A DNA stretch of 11,466 bases from contig JASLGI010000073.1 in the NCBI GenBank assembly GCA_030149685.1, positions 1 to 11,466 on the forward strand, read 5' to 3'. Shown here in pieces: positions 1 through 6,102 of this stretch (position 1 is its first letter; every line of letters begins with the position of its first letter). The position numbers were made by a program, and so were the translations under genes. The notes below the pieces were generated by a model. The model searched no databases. It saw nothing but the letters and a program-made list of their open reading frames with translations, and was not told where the DNA came from. This stretch comes from Bacillaceae bacterium (GTDB taxonomy: Bacteria > Bacillota > Bacilli > Bacillales_A > Planococcaceae).

Positions 1-543
1 GGATGGAATGTAGAAATTGTTGTAATGGACATGAGTAGTTCATTCCGAGCTGCTATCGAAGAAGCAATAGAACGACCGATTATTATTGCCGATCGTTTTC
101 ACTTCGTACGCTATGTCTATTGGAGCTTAGACACCGTTCGACGAACGGTTCAAAAGACGTGGCATGCTTATAATAGAAAAAGTATAAAACGTTCACGCAC
201 CGTTTTATATAAAAGAAACTTGTCTCCTTTGAAACGAAAAGAATTGATGCGCTACTTATCCTATTCTGAAGAGTTAACAGAAGCCTACCAGTTGAAAGAA
301 TCTTTTGTTCAGTGGTTTGATCGATCGAAGGAGTCAGAAGATATTTCAGAGGTAAAAAAAGGTCTGATTGATTGGTATGAAGAAGTATTAGCATCTAATT
401 GTGAACCAATGAAGCGTACAGTGATGACATTCAAAGGAAAGCAAACAGAGATTTTGAATAGCTTTGTTTATGACTATACAAATGGTTTTGTAGAAGGATG
501 AAACAACAAAACGAAAGTGATCAAAGATTTTATTAAGTCATAA
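1..543 (+). pseudogene. ISL3-family transposase, C-terminal part, broken by an in-frame TGA
   Basis: The frame is open from base 1, so the start lies upstream of the window. The fragment resembles the DDE domain of ISL3 (IS204/IS1001/IS1096/IS1165) transposases, which cut and paste the element. Visible landmarks are VVMDMSSSF near the window start (a catalytic Asp region), IIIADRFHFVRYV, and YTNGFVEG, whose Glu is the expected last catalytic residue. A TGA at 499-501 stops translation exactly where a Leu codon is expected, and homology resumes in the same frame as NNKTKVIK before a TAA at 541-543. The usual tail after KVIKR (SFGFRNFxxFRNRI-like) is missing. I therefore read it as a pseudogene with a nonsense change plus loss of the C-terminus. 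Family assignment is from recognised motifs and was not tested by a search. Confidence 0.8.
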
Positions 544-568
544 GTATAAAAATATAGGGTCTCATTTA

Positions 569-607
569 GGGTGACGTATTCGTCACCCCAACATTTGAAA
601 TAGAACC
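569..607 (+). repeat. Hairpin and putative right terminal repeat of the ISL3 element
   Basis: GGGTGACG (569-576) and CGTCACCC (581-588) form a perfect 8-pair stem with a TATT loop, followed directly by the presumed terminal repeat to about base 607. No T-run follows, so it looks like part of the element end rather than an intrinsic terminator, although it might slow transcription leaving the element. Confidence 0.55.
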
Positions 608-621
608 TTTATTTTCTGTTT

Positions 622-673
622 GTTTTTTTCAAAAAAACACGTTACTCTTAAAAAGAGCAGTTTTTTTGCTCTG
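622..673. other. Cluster of short hairpins in the queC leader region
   Basis: Three small inverted repeats lie between the IS end and the riboswitch. G-T7 (622-629) faces A7-C (631-638). CTCTT (645-649) pairs with AAGAG (653-657) and is soon followed by seven T (661-667), a weak plus-strand terminator shape. AGAGCA (654-659) pairs with TGCTCT (667-672), and on the minus strand this stem is followed by a T-run. The last two share bases and cannot form together. A weak sigma-A-like pair, TTGTTT (620-625) and TACTCT (643-648) with a 17-base spacer, could start the queCDE transcript here; this is only a guess. Confidence 0.35.
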
Positions 674-685
674 CGCGCAAGACGT

Positions 686-728
686 GCCGGGGTTCGGAAC
701 CATCCCTCGTTAACAAAACTAAGGAGTG
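686..728 (+). promoter_or_regulatory. preQ1 riboswitch, class I, overlapping the queC ribosome binding site
   Basis: This RNA element senses pre-queuosine-1 and turns down translation of the genes that make its precursor. The signature is the A-rich tail TTAACAAAACTAAGGAG (710-726), which ends in the Shine-Dalgarno bases of queC. It follows a stem CGGGG (688-692) with CCTCG (705-709), including one G-U pair, and a loop starting TTCGGAACC. In the known fold the tail pairs back with the loop in a pseudoknot when the ligand binds, which hides the AAGGAG. Its position directly before queC fits. The tail and stem are seen directly; I did not compute the pseudoknot. Confidence 0.9.
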
Positions 729-734
729 AATCTA

Positions 735-1391
735 TTGAATAATGAAAAAGCTGTCGTCGTTTTTAGCGGCGGCCAAGATAGTACGACTTGCCTTTTTTGG
801 GCAAAACAACAATTTAAAGAAGTTTATGCCTTAACATTTAACTACGGACAACGTCACAGTTTAGAAGTCGAACATGCAAAAGCAATTGCTAAAGATGTAA
901 ACGTGCCGATCTACGTATTAGATGTCGATTTATTTCAACATTTAGCGCCAAATGCATTGACAGATCAAAACATTCCGATCGAAGAAAAAGAAGGAGAACT
1001 TCCATCAACTTTCGTCCCTGGAAGAAATCATCTTTTCTTTTCTTTCGCAGCGGTCTATGCCTACCAAGTCGGTGCTCGTCATATCGTAACCGGTGTGAGC
1101 GAAACAGACTTCAGTGGCTATCCCGACTGCCGAGATGATTTCGTCAAATCACTCAATGTAACGATCAATCTTGCGATGGAAACGGATTTCGTTTATCATA
1201 CGCCTCTCATGTGGCGCGACAAGTCGGAAGTATGGGAATTGTCAGATGAGCTAGGAGCGCTTGAATACATCGAGGAACATACACTCACTTGTTATGAAGG
1301 AATCCCTTCTAAAGGGTGCGGTGCATGCCCAGCTTGCAAGTTACGCCAGCGCGGACTTGAAGAATACTTTGCACGGAAGGAGGAATGCTAA
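735..1391 (+). CDS. queC: 7-cyano-7-deazaguanine (preQ0) synthase QueC
   Basis: QueC converts 7-carboxy-7-deazaguanine, ammonia and ATP into preQ0, the third step of queuosine precursor synthesis in the cytosol. The 218-residue product has the ATP PP-loop SGGQDST at residues 11-17, STFVPGRN at 91-98, [15 protein letters not shown] at 119-133, and a zinc site made by C186, C195, C198 and C201 (GCGACPAC). It aligns by eye along its length with Bacillus QueC. The start is a TTG eight bases after AAGGAG (721-726). An in-frame GTG at 726 overlaps that ribosome binding site and is unlikely. The ribosome binding site is the 3' end of the preQ1 riboswitch, so translation should fall when preQ1 is plentiful. 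It is the first gene of queCDE and its TAA overlaps the queD ATG by one base. Confidence 0.97.
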   Translation: MNNEKAVVVFSGGQDSTTCLFWAKQQFKEVYALTFNYGQRHSLEVEHAKAIAKDVNVPIYVLDVDLFQHLAPNALTDQNIPIEEKEGELPSTFVPGRNHLFFSFAAVYAYQVGARHIVTGVSETDFSGYPDCRDDFVKSLNVTINLAMETDFVYHTPLMWRDKSEVWELSDELGALEYIEEHTLTCYEGIPSKGCGACPACKLRQRGLEEYFARKEEC

Positions 1392-1819
1392 TGTTACAAC
1401 AATTTTATCCTACACCTCCACATGATTACCGTTACGAGCTGAATAAAGATATGCATTTTGCTGCTGCTCATTTCATTCCAGACCCTTCTGCAGGAGTTTG
1501 TCAACGGATGCATGGGCATACGTACTTCGCTAACATTACAATTGTAGGCGATGAGCTCGATCACGTCGGGTTTTTAATCGATTTTAAACAGTTAAAAGAC
1601 CTCGTACATGGTATTTATGATCATTCGGTTATGAACGACCATGCGGACTTTCAAGGGGAACAATTTCCGACAACTGAACGAGTAGCTGCACAAATTTGGA
1701 AAAATATCCAACGAGTGCTCGATGAACTTCCTCATCGACCAAAATGTCTCCAAGTACTCGTCCGTGAAACACCGACGAGTTATGTTCGATACGTGCCGAA
1801 AGCGAGTGACTTTTCGTGA
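1391..1819 (+). CDS. queD: 6-carboxy-5,6,7,8-tetrahydropterin synthase QueD
   Basis: QueD turns 7,8-dihydroneopterin triphosphate into 6-carboxytetrahydropterin, the step before QueE. The 142-residue protein shows the 6-pyruvoyl-tetrahydropterin-synthase fold motifs: zinc ligands H27, H41 and H43 (AAHFIP and MHGHTY), the likely catalytic C37 (GVCQRMHGH), an Asp-His pair at 77-78, and E126 in VRETPTSYV for pterin binding. The chosen ATG lies seven bases after AAGGAGG (1377-1383). An in-frame ATG at 1385 is only one base from that site and would add just Met-Leu. The start overlaps the queC stop (TAATG), and the stop overlaps the queE start, so the three genes are translationally coupled. Length and sequence agree well with Bacillus QueD. 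Confidence 0.96.
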   Translation: MLQQFYPTPPHDYRYELNKDMHFAAAHFIPDPSAGVCQRMHGHTYFANITIVGDELDHVGFLIDFKQLKDLVHGIYDHSVMNDHADFQGEQFPTTERVAAQIWKNIQRVLDELPHRPKCLQVLVRETPTSYVRYVPKASDFS

Positions 1820-2523
1820 AAATTCCTATACTCGAACTATTCGGTCCAACGATTCAAGGAGAAGGTATGGTCATTGGGAAGAAGACTTTGTTCATTCGTA
1901 CGAACGGTTGTGACTACCGCTGCGCTTGGTGTGATTCAAGTTTTACATGGGACGGTACAAGTAAACCGATAATGATGACACCTGAACAAATCGTCATGCA
2001 TATTAATGAACTGAATCAAGAACGCGCTCGTCACGTGACTTTATCTGGAGGTAATCCTGCGATTCATAAAGGTCTAGGAGAAGTGGTTGACTTATTGCAC
2101 GCCCATCATTATGATGTCGCTATCGAAACACAAGGAACGATTTGGAACGATTGGTTAACGAAAGTGGATGAAATTACAATCTCTCCAAAACCCCCTTCTT
2201 CTACGATGACGACTGACTTTCAACAGCTCGCTGCTTTCATCGAACGATTACCCCAAGAGCGAACGACATTAAAAGTCGTCATTTTCGATGAAGTAGACTT
2301 CCAGTTCGCCGAAAAAGTGCATCAAACATTCCCTATGCTCGATTTTTACATTCAACCGGGAAATGACGACTTGCAAGAAGCGGACGAACGAAAAATGACA
2401 CATCACTTAATTGAATCTTATGAGCGATTAATTGATCGTGCAATGGCATCTACAATTTTAAAAGATATTCGGGTACTCCCGCAATTACACGCACTCGTTT
2501 GGGGAAACCGTCGAGGCGTTTAA
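1816..2523 (+). CDS. queE: 7-carboxy-7-deazaguanine synthase QueE (radical SAM)
   Basis: QueE is a radical SAM enzyme that contracts the ring of 6-carboxytetrahydropterin to give 7-carboxy-7-deazaguanine, the substrate of QueC. The 235-residue product carries the iron-sulfur motif C32-x3-C36-x2-C39 (GCDYRCAWCDS), the substrate-side motif FGPTIQGEG at 9-17, SGGNP at 77-81, ETQGT at 104-108 and SPKPPS at 123-128. It starts with GTG at 1816 inside the last codons of queD (GTGA overlap), so it depends on coupling. It resembles Bacillus QueE of about 243 residues. It is the last gene of the operon: a terminator follows within seven bases, and queF, which often comes next in Bacillus, is not here. 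Confidence 0.96.
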   Translation: MKIPILELFGPTIQGEGMVIGKKTLFIRTNGCDYRCAWCDSSFTWDGTSKPIMMTPEQIVMHINELNQERARHVTLSGGNPAIHKGLGEVVDLLHAHHYDVAIETQGTIWNDWLTKVDEITISPKPPSSTMTTDFQQLAAFIERLPQERTTLKVVIFDEVDFQFAEKVHQTFPMLDFYIQPGNDDLQEADERKMTHHLIESYERLIDRAMASTILKDIRVLPQLHALVWGNRRGV

Positions 2524-2529
2524 ATCAAT

Positions 2530-2567
2530 AAAAAAGAGGCTTAGAAATATTCCTAAGCCTCTTTTTT
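2530..2567. terminator. Bidirectional intrinsic terminator between queE and the dehydrogenase gene
   Basis: GAGGCTTAG (2536-2544) pairs perfectly with CTAAGCCTC (2553-2561) around an eight-base loop. The stem is flanked by six A on the left and six T on the right, so it can end transcription from either side. It sits between two convergent stop codons, seven bases after queE and ten bases beyond the dehydrogenase stop. Confidence 0.92.
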
Positions 2568-2576
2568 CTCTATTCA

Positions 2577-3341
2577 TTAATCCATCACTAAACCGCCATC
2601 AACGACTAAATTTTGACCTGTAATTCCTCGACTCCAAGGAGATGCGAAGAAAATGACAGCATCTGCTACTTCTTCAGGCGTAATCGCATGACCAATCGGG
2701 GTATTTTGGGCAATTGCTTGGAAAATCGCATCCGGCGTTGCGTCACTTGCATCTGTTCGATCGAGTAAGCCTGCAGATACCATATTGACATTAATCCCGT
2801 GTTCTCCAAGTTCTTTAGCCATATTACGTGTCAACCCGACGAGTGCTGCTTTCGCTGTATTGTAATCAACATACGGCACAACCGGATGCTGTACAAGGTT
2901 CGTTCCGATATTGATAATACGACCAAATCCATGTTCTGTCATATCTTTTTTCGCACTATGATACGTATTTAATGCTGAGCGTAAATTCCCTTCGATTTGT
3001 TTCGATAAATCTTTCCATTTCATTTTTTCTAATGGTACACGATCGTCTCCATTGAATTTAAAATCAATCAATGCATTATTAACAACGGTTGTAATCGGAT
3101 GTCCGAAGTTTTCTTTTGCTTCCTCAAATAATTTATCCATATCTGCTTGACTACGAACGTCTCCTTTGATCGCTACTGTACGCTCTTCACCTAATTCTTT
3201 CACGAGTGTCTCTGCTTGGTCTTTACTTTCAAAATAGTTAACGACAACACGTGCACCTTCTCGACGGAAAGCGGTTGCAATTGCGCGTCCTAAACCGCGA
3301 CTAGCCCCTGTTACGAGTACTACTTGTTCTTGAATATCCAT
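2577..3341 (-). CDS. Short-chain dehydrogenase/reductase, FabG-like (3-oxoacyl-ACP reductase-type)
   Basis: A classical-length SDR of 254 residues, a soluble NAD(P)H-dependent oxidoreductase acting on a carbonyl or hydroxyl group. The Rossmann motif TGASRGLG is at 11-18, GDV at 60-62, and the active-site pair Y160-x3-K164 (YNTAK) is present. The C-terminus has SPWSRGITGQNLVVDGGLVMD, as in FabG-like proteins. Two departures from the family stand out: the usual Ser 13 residues before the Tyr is Thr (T147, NIGTN), and NNAG is NNAL (88-91). The nearest familiar relatives are annotated 3-oxoacyl-ACP reductase, but this stand-alone gene lies outside any fatty-acid cluster, so the substrate is unknown. 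The ATG is preceded by AAAGGAG (3353-3359) with an 11-base gap. A TTG ten codons upstream would have this site inside the coding region, so I reject it. Confidence 0.88.
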   Translation of the reverse strand: MDIQEQVVLVTGASRGLGRAIATAFRREGARVVVNYFESKDQAETLVKELGEERTVAIKGDVRSQADMDKLFEEAKENFGHPITTVVNNALIDFKFNGDDRVPLEKMKWKDLSKQIEGNLRSALNTYHSAKKDMTEHGFGRIINIGTNLVQHPVVPYVDYNTAKAALVGLTRNMAKELGEHGINVNMVSAGLLDRTDASDATPDAIFQAIAQNTPIGHAITPEEVADAVIFFASPWSRGITGQNLVVDGGLVMD

Positions 3342-3377
3342 ATTTATCGGTTCTCCTTTAAATAAATTCAATACGTT

Positions 3378-3395
3378 TTACCTAAAAATAGGTAA
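3378..3395. promoter_or_regulatory. Perfect 18-base palindrome, candidate operator of the dehydrogenase gene
   Basis: TTACCTA (3378-3384), an AAAA spacer, and TAGGTAA (3389-3395) form a perfect inverted repeat 36 bases before the ATG on the minus strand. It lies just downstream of a possible extended -10 box (TGT then TATGAT on the minus strand, 3415-3407), where a bound repressor would block transcription start. The size fits a dimeric helix-turn-helix regulator. Which family is unknown, and no regulator gene is in the window. Confidence 0.5.
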
Positions 3396-3406
3396 GTTCT
3401 CCTTCA

Positions 3407-3415
3407 ATCATAACA
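3407..3415 (-). promoter_or_regulatory. Possible extended -10 promoter element for the dehydrogenase gene
   Basis: On the minus strand the bases read TGT followed by TATGAT, a TGn-type extended -10. No good -35 box is seen 16-18 bases upstream, which is tolerated for extended -10 promoters. Predicted transcription start is near 3399, just before the palindrome. Confidence 0.35.
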
Positions 3416-3485
3416 TAGTTTTTCATTTTTTTCCTTTTACTACTCTCTCCACTTTATAAATTATCCGATTTTTCTGTCTTTATCC

Positions 3486-3515
3486 TTTTCAAAGGAAGCG
3501 TTTTCATGATACACT
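3486..3515 (+). promoter_or_regulatory. Possible promoter with a cre-like site before the unknown 139-codon gene
   Basis: TGA followed by TACACT (3507-3515) looks like an extended -10, with a weak TTTTCA (3486-3491) 18 bases upstream. Between them AGGAAGCGTTTTCA (3493-3506) matches 12 of 14 positions of the Bacillus catabolite-responsive element TGWAANCGNTNWCA, including the central CG. Placed across the spacer, a bound CcpA would repress. The match is degenerate enough to occur by chance. Confidence 0.35.
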
Positions 3516-3588
3516 AACAATAATCTTTCATTCTTTTTGTTAATGCCAAAGGAAAACTTCTTACGGGAAAATAAAGGAGTCCGATAAG

Positions 3589-4008
3589 ATGTATGATGAA
3601 CAGACGAAGATTTATACGTATTTTTATTTAGACGATGAACTTTATGAAAAAGATGTGTTTTCCCTCGTTGATATGGATATTTTACCTGAATTTTATCCAT
3701 CTTCTCAAGAGGTAGAACGTGCGATTGAACAATTTACACGAAGTTGGTCCGAAAGCTTTTACGATGAGCTCGTCTCTTACGATAAAACGAATATTTTACC
3801 GACGACAGCAGTCACTTTCGCACTACTTCCCTTAAAAAGTCGTACACCCCTCATAGAAAAAGTGTATCGTTTAGAAGAATTAGCTATCGATGTTTCCCTC
3901 TACAAAAAAGGCGAACAATTGTTCGATGCGATTTATCAGCAGTTTTACGCATGGGAAAAGCGAATCGTTCGTACAAAGTGGCAAATAGCCTCTTACGTTT
4001 CTACATAA
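3589..4008 (+). CDS. Hypothetical protein, 139 residues, function unknown
   Basis: I do not recognise this family. The coding case is good: AAAGGAG (3573-3579) sits nine bases before the ATG, the frame is open for 139 codons with codon use like its neighbours, and an intrinsic terminator begins five bases after the TAA. The product is soluble-looking, with no signal peptide or membrane segment. It is rich in acidic and aromatic residues in its N-terminal half (YFYLDDELYEKD, ILPEFYPSSQEVERAIEQF) and more basic at its C-terminal end (AWEKRIVRTKWQ), with no Cys or obvious catalytic motif. It reads like a small, mostly helical alpha/beta cytosolic protein. It is transcribed alone, divergent from the dehydrogenase and convergent with the nuclease gene. 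A cre-like site in its promoter hints at carbon-source control. Confidence 0.75.
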   Translation: MYDEQTKIYTYFYLDDELYEKDVFSLVDMDILPEFYPSSQEVERAIEQFTRSWSESFYDELVSYDKTNILPTTAVTFALLPLKSRTPLIEKVYRLEELAIDVSLYKKGEQLFDAIYQQFYAWEKRIVRTKWQIASYVST

Positions 4009-4013
4009 GACGT

Positions 4014-4043
4014 CCCACTTCTTTAGCGAGAAGTGGGCTCTTT
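4014..4043 (+). terminator. Intrinsic terminator of the unknown gene, overlapping the nuclease gene's end
   Basis: CCCACTTCT (4014-4022) pairs perfectly with AGAAGTGGG (4029-4037) around the six-base loop TTAGCG, followed by CTCTTTCTCTTT. The stop codon of the minus-strand nuclease gene (4025-4023) lies in the loop and its last four sense codons form one arm, so the structure is shared by both genes. The T-rich tail favours plus-strand termination. Confidence 0.75.
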
Positions 4044-4571
4044 CTCTTTATGCAGCCAACGAGCTAAATCATCTCGATCGTAAAGTTGCACATTACTCAC
4101 ACGTGCTAATTCTTTCGCAGGTTTCGTATAATAACTATTTGTAATGACCCATGCTTCTTTCGTTCGATACATATTTTGCGCACCAATCACTTCTTGTACC
4201 GCTTGTAAACCGACATTATTTCGATATCTTTTTACTTGCACGACGATCGTACGCCTTCTCTTTTTCATTAACAAGTCCGCACCGTAATCGCCAGACCCTT
4301 TCGTCACTTCAACACTATATCCTTGCTCTTCCAATACATCTTTTAAAAAGTGTTCGAATGTTAATCCATTCATTCGGTCAATCGTATACCACGAAGGCCA
4401 ACGTCGAACAGTTTTCTTTCTCTTTTGCACAATTAAATACATCATACTAATCACATATAAACTAATAACCCCTCCAACAAACGCACCTGATCGATGTTGA
4501 AAGGATAAAAAACCGATCATACTTCCAATAAGAAGGAGCACGAGCGCTCCGATAATATAAACGATCCGCAA
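4023..4571 (-). CDS. Membrane-anchored restriction-endonuclease-like (Mrr_cat family) protein
   Basis: The 182-residue product has two hydrophobic stretches, about residues 3-22 and 28-48, a basic linker (QKRKKTVRRW, 49-58), and a C-terminal Mrr-type PD-(D/E)xK domain (about 65-170). Visible nuclease motifs are FEHFLKDVLEEQGYSVEVT with E73, GSGDYGADLL with the likely catalytic D99, and VVQVKRY with Q112 and K114 (QxK, the common variant of ExK). The final YDRDDLARWL is typical of the family. Proteins like this are usually called restriction endonucleases, but no methylase or specificity gene is near, so a role in degrading foreign or damaged DNA at the membrane is only inferred. I chose the TTG seven bases after AAAGGAAGG (4579-4587). 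A GTG start 13 codons upstream (4610) lacks a ribosome binding site and would precede the hydrophobic segment with charged residues. Confidence 0.82.
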   Translation of the reverse strand: MRIVYIIGALVLLLIGSMIGFLSFQHRSGAFVGGVISLYVISMMYLIVQKRKKTVRRWPSWYTIDRMNGLTFEHFLKDVLEEQGYSVEVTKGSGDYGADLLMKKRRRTIVVQVKRYRNNVGLQAVQEVIGAQNMYRTKEAWVITNSYYTKPAKELARVSNVQLYDRDDLARWLHKEKEPTSR

Positions 4572-4737
4572 CTTGTCACCTTCCTTTCTATCATAATAGC
4601 ACGATTCCACCGATTTTTCTTCATAGTTACAAAAATGATACTATTATAGTTACATAATATATACTTTGAAGTTTTTACCATTTAAAGAGCGATAAGTACA
4701 CTTTGTTTTCAATTTTATACGTATTTCTCTCATATAC

Positions 4738-4766
4738 TTGATTCGAATACCTTATGCGAATATAAT
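4738..4766 (+). promoter_or_regulatory. Sigma-A-type promoter of the alcohol dehydrogenase gene
   Basis: TTGATT (4738-4743) and a perfect TATAAT (4761-4766) are separated by 17 bases. The start of transcription should fall near 4773, giving a short leader of about 34 bases that contains AAGGAG (4792-4797). The palindrome ATTCGAAT (4741-4748) overlaps the -35 box. Confidence 0.78.
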
Positions 4767-4806
4767 AAATACGTAACGAAAGATGTTTCATAAGGAGATG
4801 GATAAA

Positions 4807-5961
4807 GTGTTTGATTATTTCTTACCAAACGTTAACTTTTTCGGACGTGGTGCTGTAAACATTACAGGAGAACGCGCGAAAATTTTAGGCGGGAAAAAAG
4901 TACTTATCGTCACAGATGCATTTTTACGTAGCTTAGAAGGAGGACCTGTCGATAAAGTGCTCGCTTCTTTAGAAAAAGAAGGAATTGAAGCAGCGATTTA
5001 CGACGGTGTTGAACCGAACCCGAAAGATACGAATGTTCAAGCAGGACTCGACATTTTCGAAAAAGAAAATTGCGACATGATCATTACAATCGGTGGAGGA
5101 AGTGCTCATGACTGTGGTAAAGGGATCGGTATCGCAGCAACGCACGATGGTGATCTTTACGAAGATTACGCAGGCATTGAGACATTAACAAATCCATTAC
5201 CACCACTCGTTTGTGTCAACACAACAGCTGGTACAGGTAGTGAAGTAACACGTCACTGCGTATTAACGAACACAGAGAAAAAAGTGAAGTTTGTTATCGT
5301 TAGCTGGCGAAATACACCGCTCGTTTCGATTAACGACCCTGAATTAATGGTCGGTAAACCGGCAGGACTTACAGCAGCAACCGGAATGGACGCATTAACA
5401 CATGCTGTTGAGGCATATGTTTCACTCGGCGCCAACCCTGTTACAGATGCAGCAGCTATTCAAGCGATCAAATTGATCTCAACAAACTTACGTCAAGCTG
5501 TCGCTTACGGACAAAATATCGAAGCGCGTGAAAATATGGCACATGCATCACTTCTTGCGGCAATGGCTTTCAACAACGCAGGACTCGGATACGTCCACGC
5601 AATGGCTCACCAACTCGGCGGACTTTACGATATGCCACACGGTGTTGCAAATGCTATCTTACTTCCGCACGTTGAACGTTACAACTTAATTTCAAACCCA
5701 CAAAAATTTGCTGATATTGCGGAATTTATGGGTGAAAATATCGATGGTCTTTCTGTTCGTGAAGCTGCAAATAAAGCGATTGAAGCGATTGAACAGTTAT
5801 CAAAAGATGTCGGTATTCCAGCAACATTACGTGAAATGAACGTAAAAGAAGAAGATTTCGAAAAAATGGCTGAACTTGCACTTGAAGATGGAAATGCTGT
5901 GAGTAACCCTATTCAAGGTCGCAAAGAAGACATTATCGAGATTTTCAAAGCCGCTTACTAA
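4807..5961 (+). CDS. Iron-containing alcohol dehydrogenase, group III (NAD-dependent methanol / 1,3-propanediol dehydrogenase type)
   Basis: A cytosolic NAD(P)-linked alcohol dehydrogenase interconverting primary alcohols and aldehydes, with a divalent metal at the active site. The 384-residue product is full length for the family. The cofactor motif GGGSAHD is at 96-102, NTTAGTGSEVTRH at 138-150, and the metal ligands are D195, H199 (MDALTHAVEAY), H264 (YVHAMAHQLGG) and H278 (MPHGVANAILLPH). By eye it resembles Bacillus methanolicus Mdh through the whole length. Substrate cannot be read from sequence; ethanol, butanol, propanediol or methanol are all possible. GTG at 4807 is nine bases after AAGGAG (4792-4797) and gives the family-like start MFDYFLPNVNFFG. 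ATG codons at 4783 and 4798 lie before or against that site. Its own promoter and terminator make it a single-gene unit. Confidence 0.93.
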   Translation: MFDYFLPNVNFFGRGAVNITGERAKILGGKKVLIVTDAFLRSLEGGPVDKVLASLEKEGIEAAIYDGVEPNPKDTNVQAGLDIFEKENCDMIITIGGGSAHDCGKGIGIAATHDGDLYEDYAGIETLTNPLPPLVCVNTTAGTGSEVTRHCVLTNTEKKVKFVIVSWRNTPLVSINDPELMVGKPAGLTAATGMDALTHAVEAYVSLGANPVTDAAAIQAIKLISTNLRQAVAYGQNIEARENMAHASLLAAMAFNNAGLGYVHAMAHQLGGLYDMPHGVANAILLPHVERYNLISNPQKFADIAEFMGENIDGLSVREAANKAIEAIEQLSKDVGIPATLREMNVKEEDFEKMAELALEDGNAVSNPIQGRKEDIIEIFKAAY

Positions 5962-6016
5962 TTTCATTTAAACCTTCGCATAATTTTTCCTGAATATTGA
6001 ATAAATATATCCTTGG

Positions 6017-6046
6017 CGACCCTTTTCCTCAAAAAGGGTCGTTTTT
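6017..6046 (+). terminator. Strong intrinsic terminator after the alcohol dehydrogenase gene
   Basis: CGACCCTTTT (6017-6026) pairs perfectly with AAAAGGGTCG (6032-6041) around a five-base loop and is followed directly by five T. It lies 55 bases after the dehydrogenase stop. Confidence 0.93.
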
Positions 6047-6102
6047 GTTTTACGTGCTTTGTTCATTTCTTTCTTTTACAATGAAGAAAAGGGGGAGATT
6101 GT

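Larger units (their letters stand above)
1..607 (+). mobile_element. Right-hand remnant of an ISL3-family insertion sequence
   Basis: The left part lies outside the window. What remains is the 3' half of an ISL3-type transposase gene followed by a short non-coding end. The element probably stops near base 607, where the sequence reads CACCCCAACATTTGAAATAGAACC-like bases; the reverse complement starts GGTTCTATTT, in keeping with the GGxTCT termini usual for ISL3 elements. No target duplication can be checked because the other end is absent. The transposase frame is broken, so the copy is presumably immobile unless helped by an intact relative elsewhere. Confidence 0.75.

Noticed and set aside
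83..394. 103-codon open frame on the minus strand inside the ISL3 transposase fragment
   Set aside because: It is antisense to a recognised transposase, has no ribosome binding site and shows no known motif.
1722..1913. 63-codon plus-strand frame across the queD/queE junction
   Set aside because: It overlaps two well-supported genes in another frame and only arises from their codons.
3461..3700. 79-codon minus-strand frame between the dehydrogenase and unknown genes
   Set aside because: It overlaps the promoter and start of the unknown gene, has no ribosome binding site and is a low-complexity basic peptide.
4593..4601. Extended -10 (TGC-TATTAT, minus strand) as promoter of the nuclease gene
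   Set aside because: Transcription would start at about 4586, inside the ribosome binding site (4587-4579), so it is unlikely to serve the TTG start.
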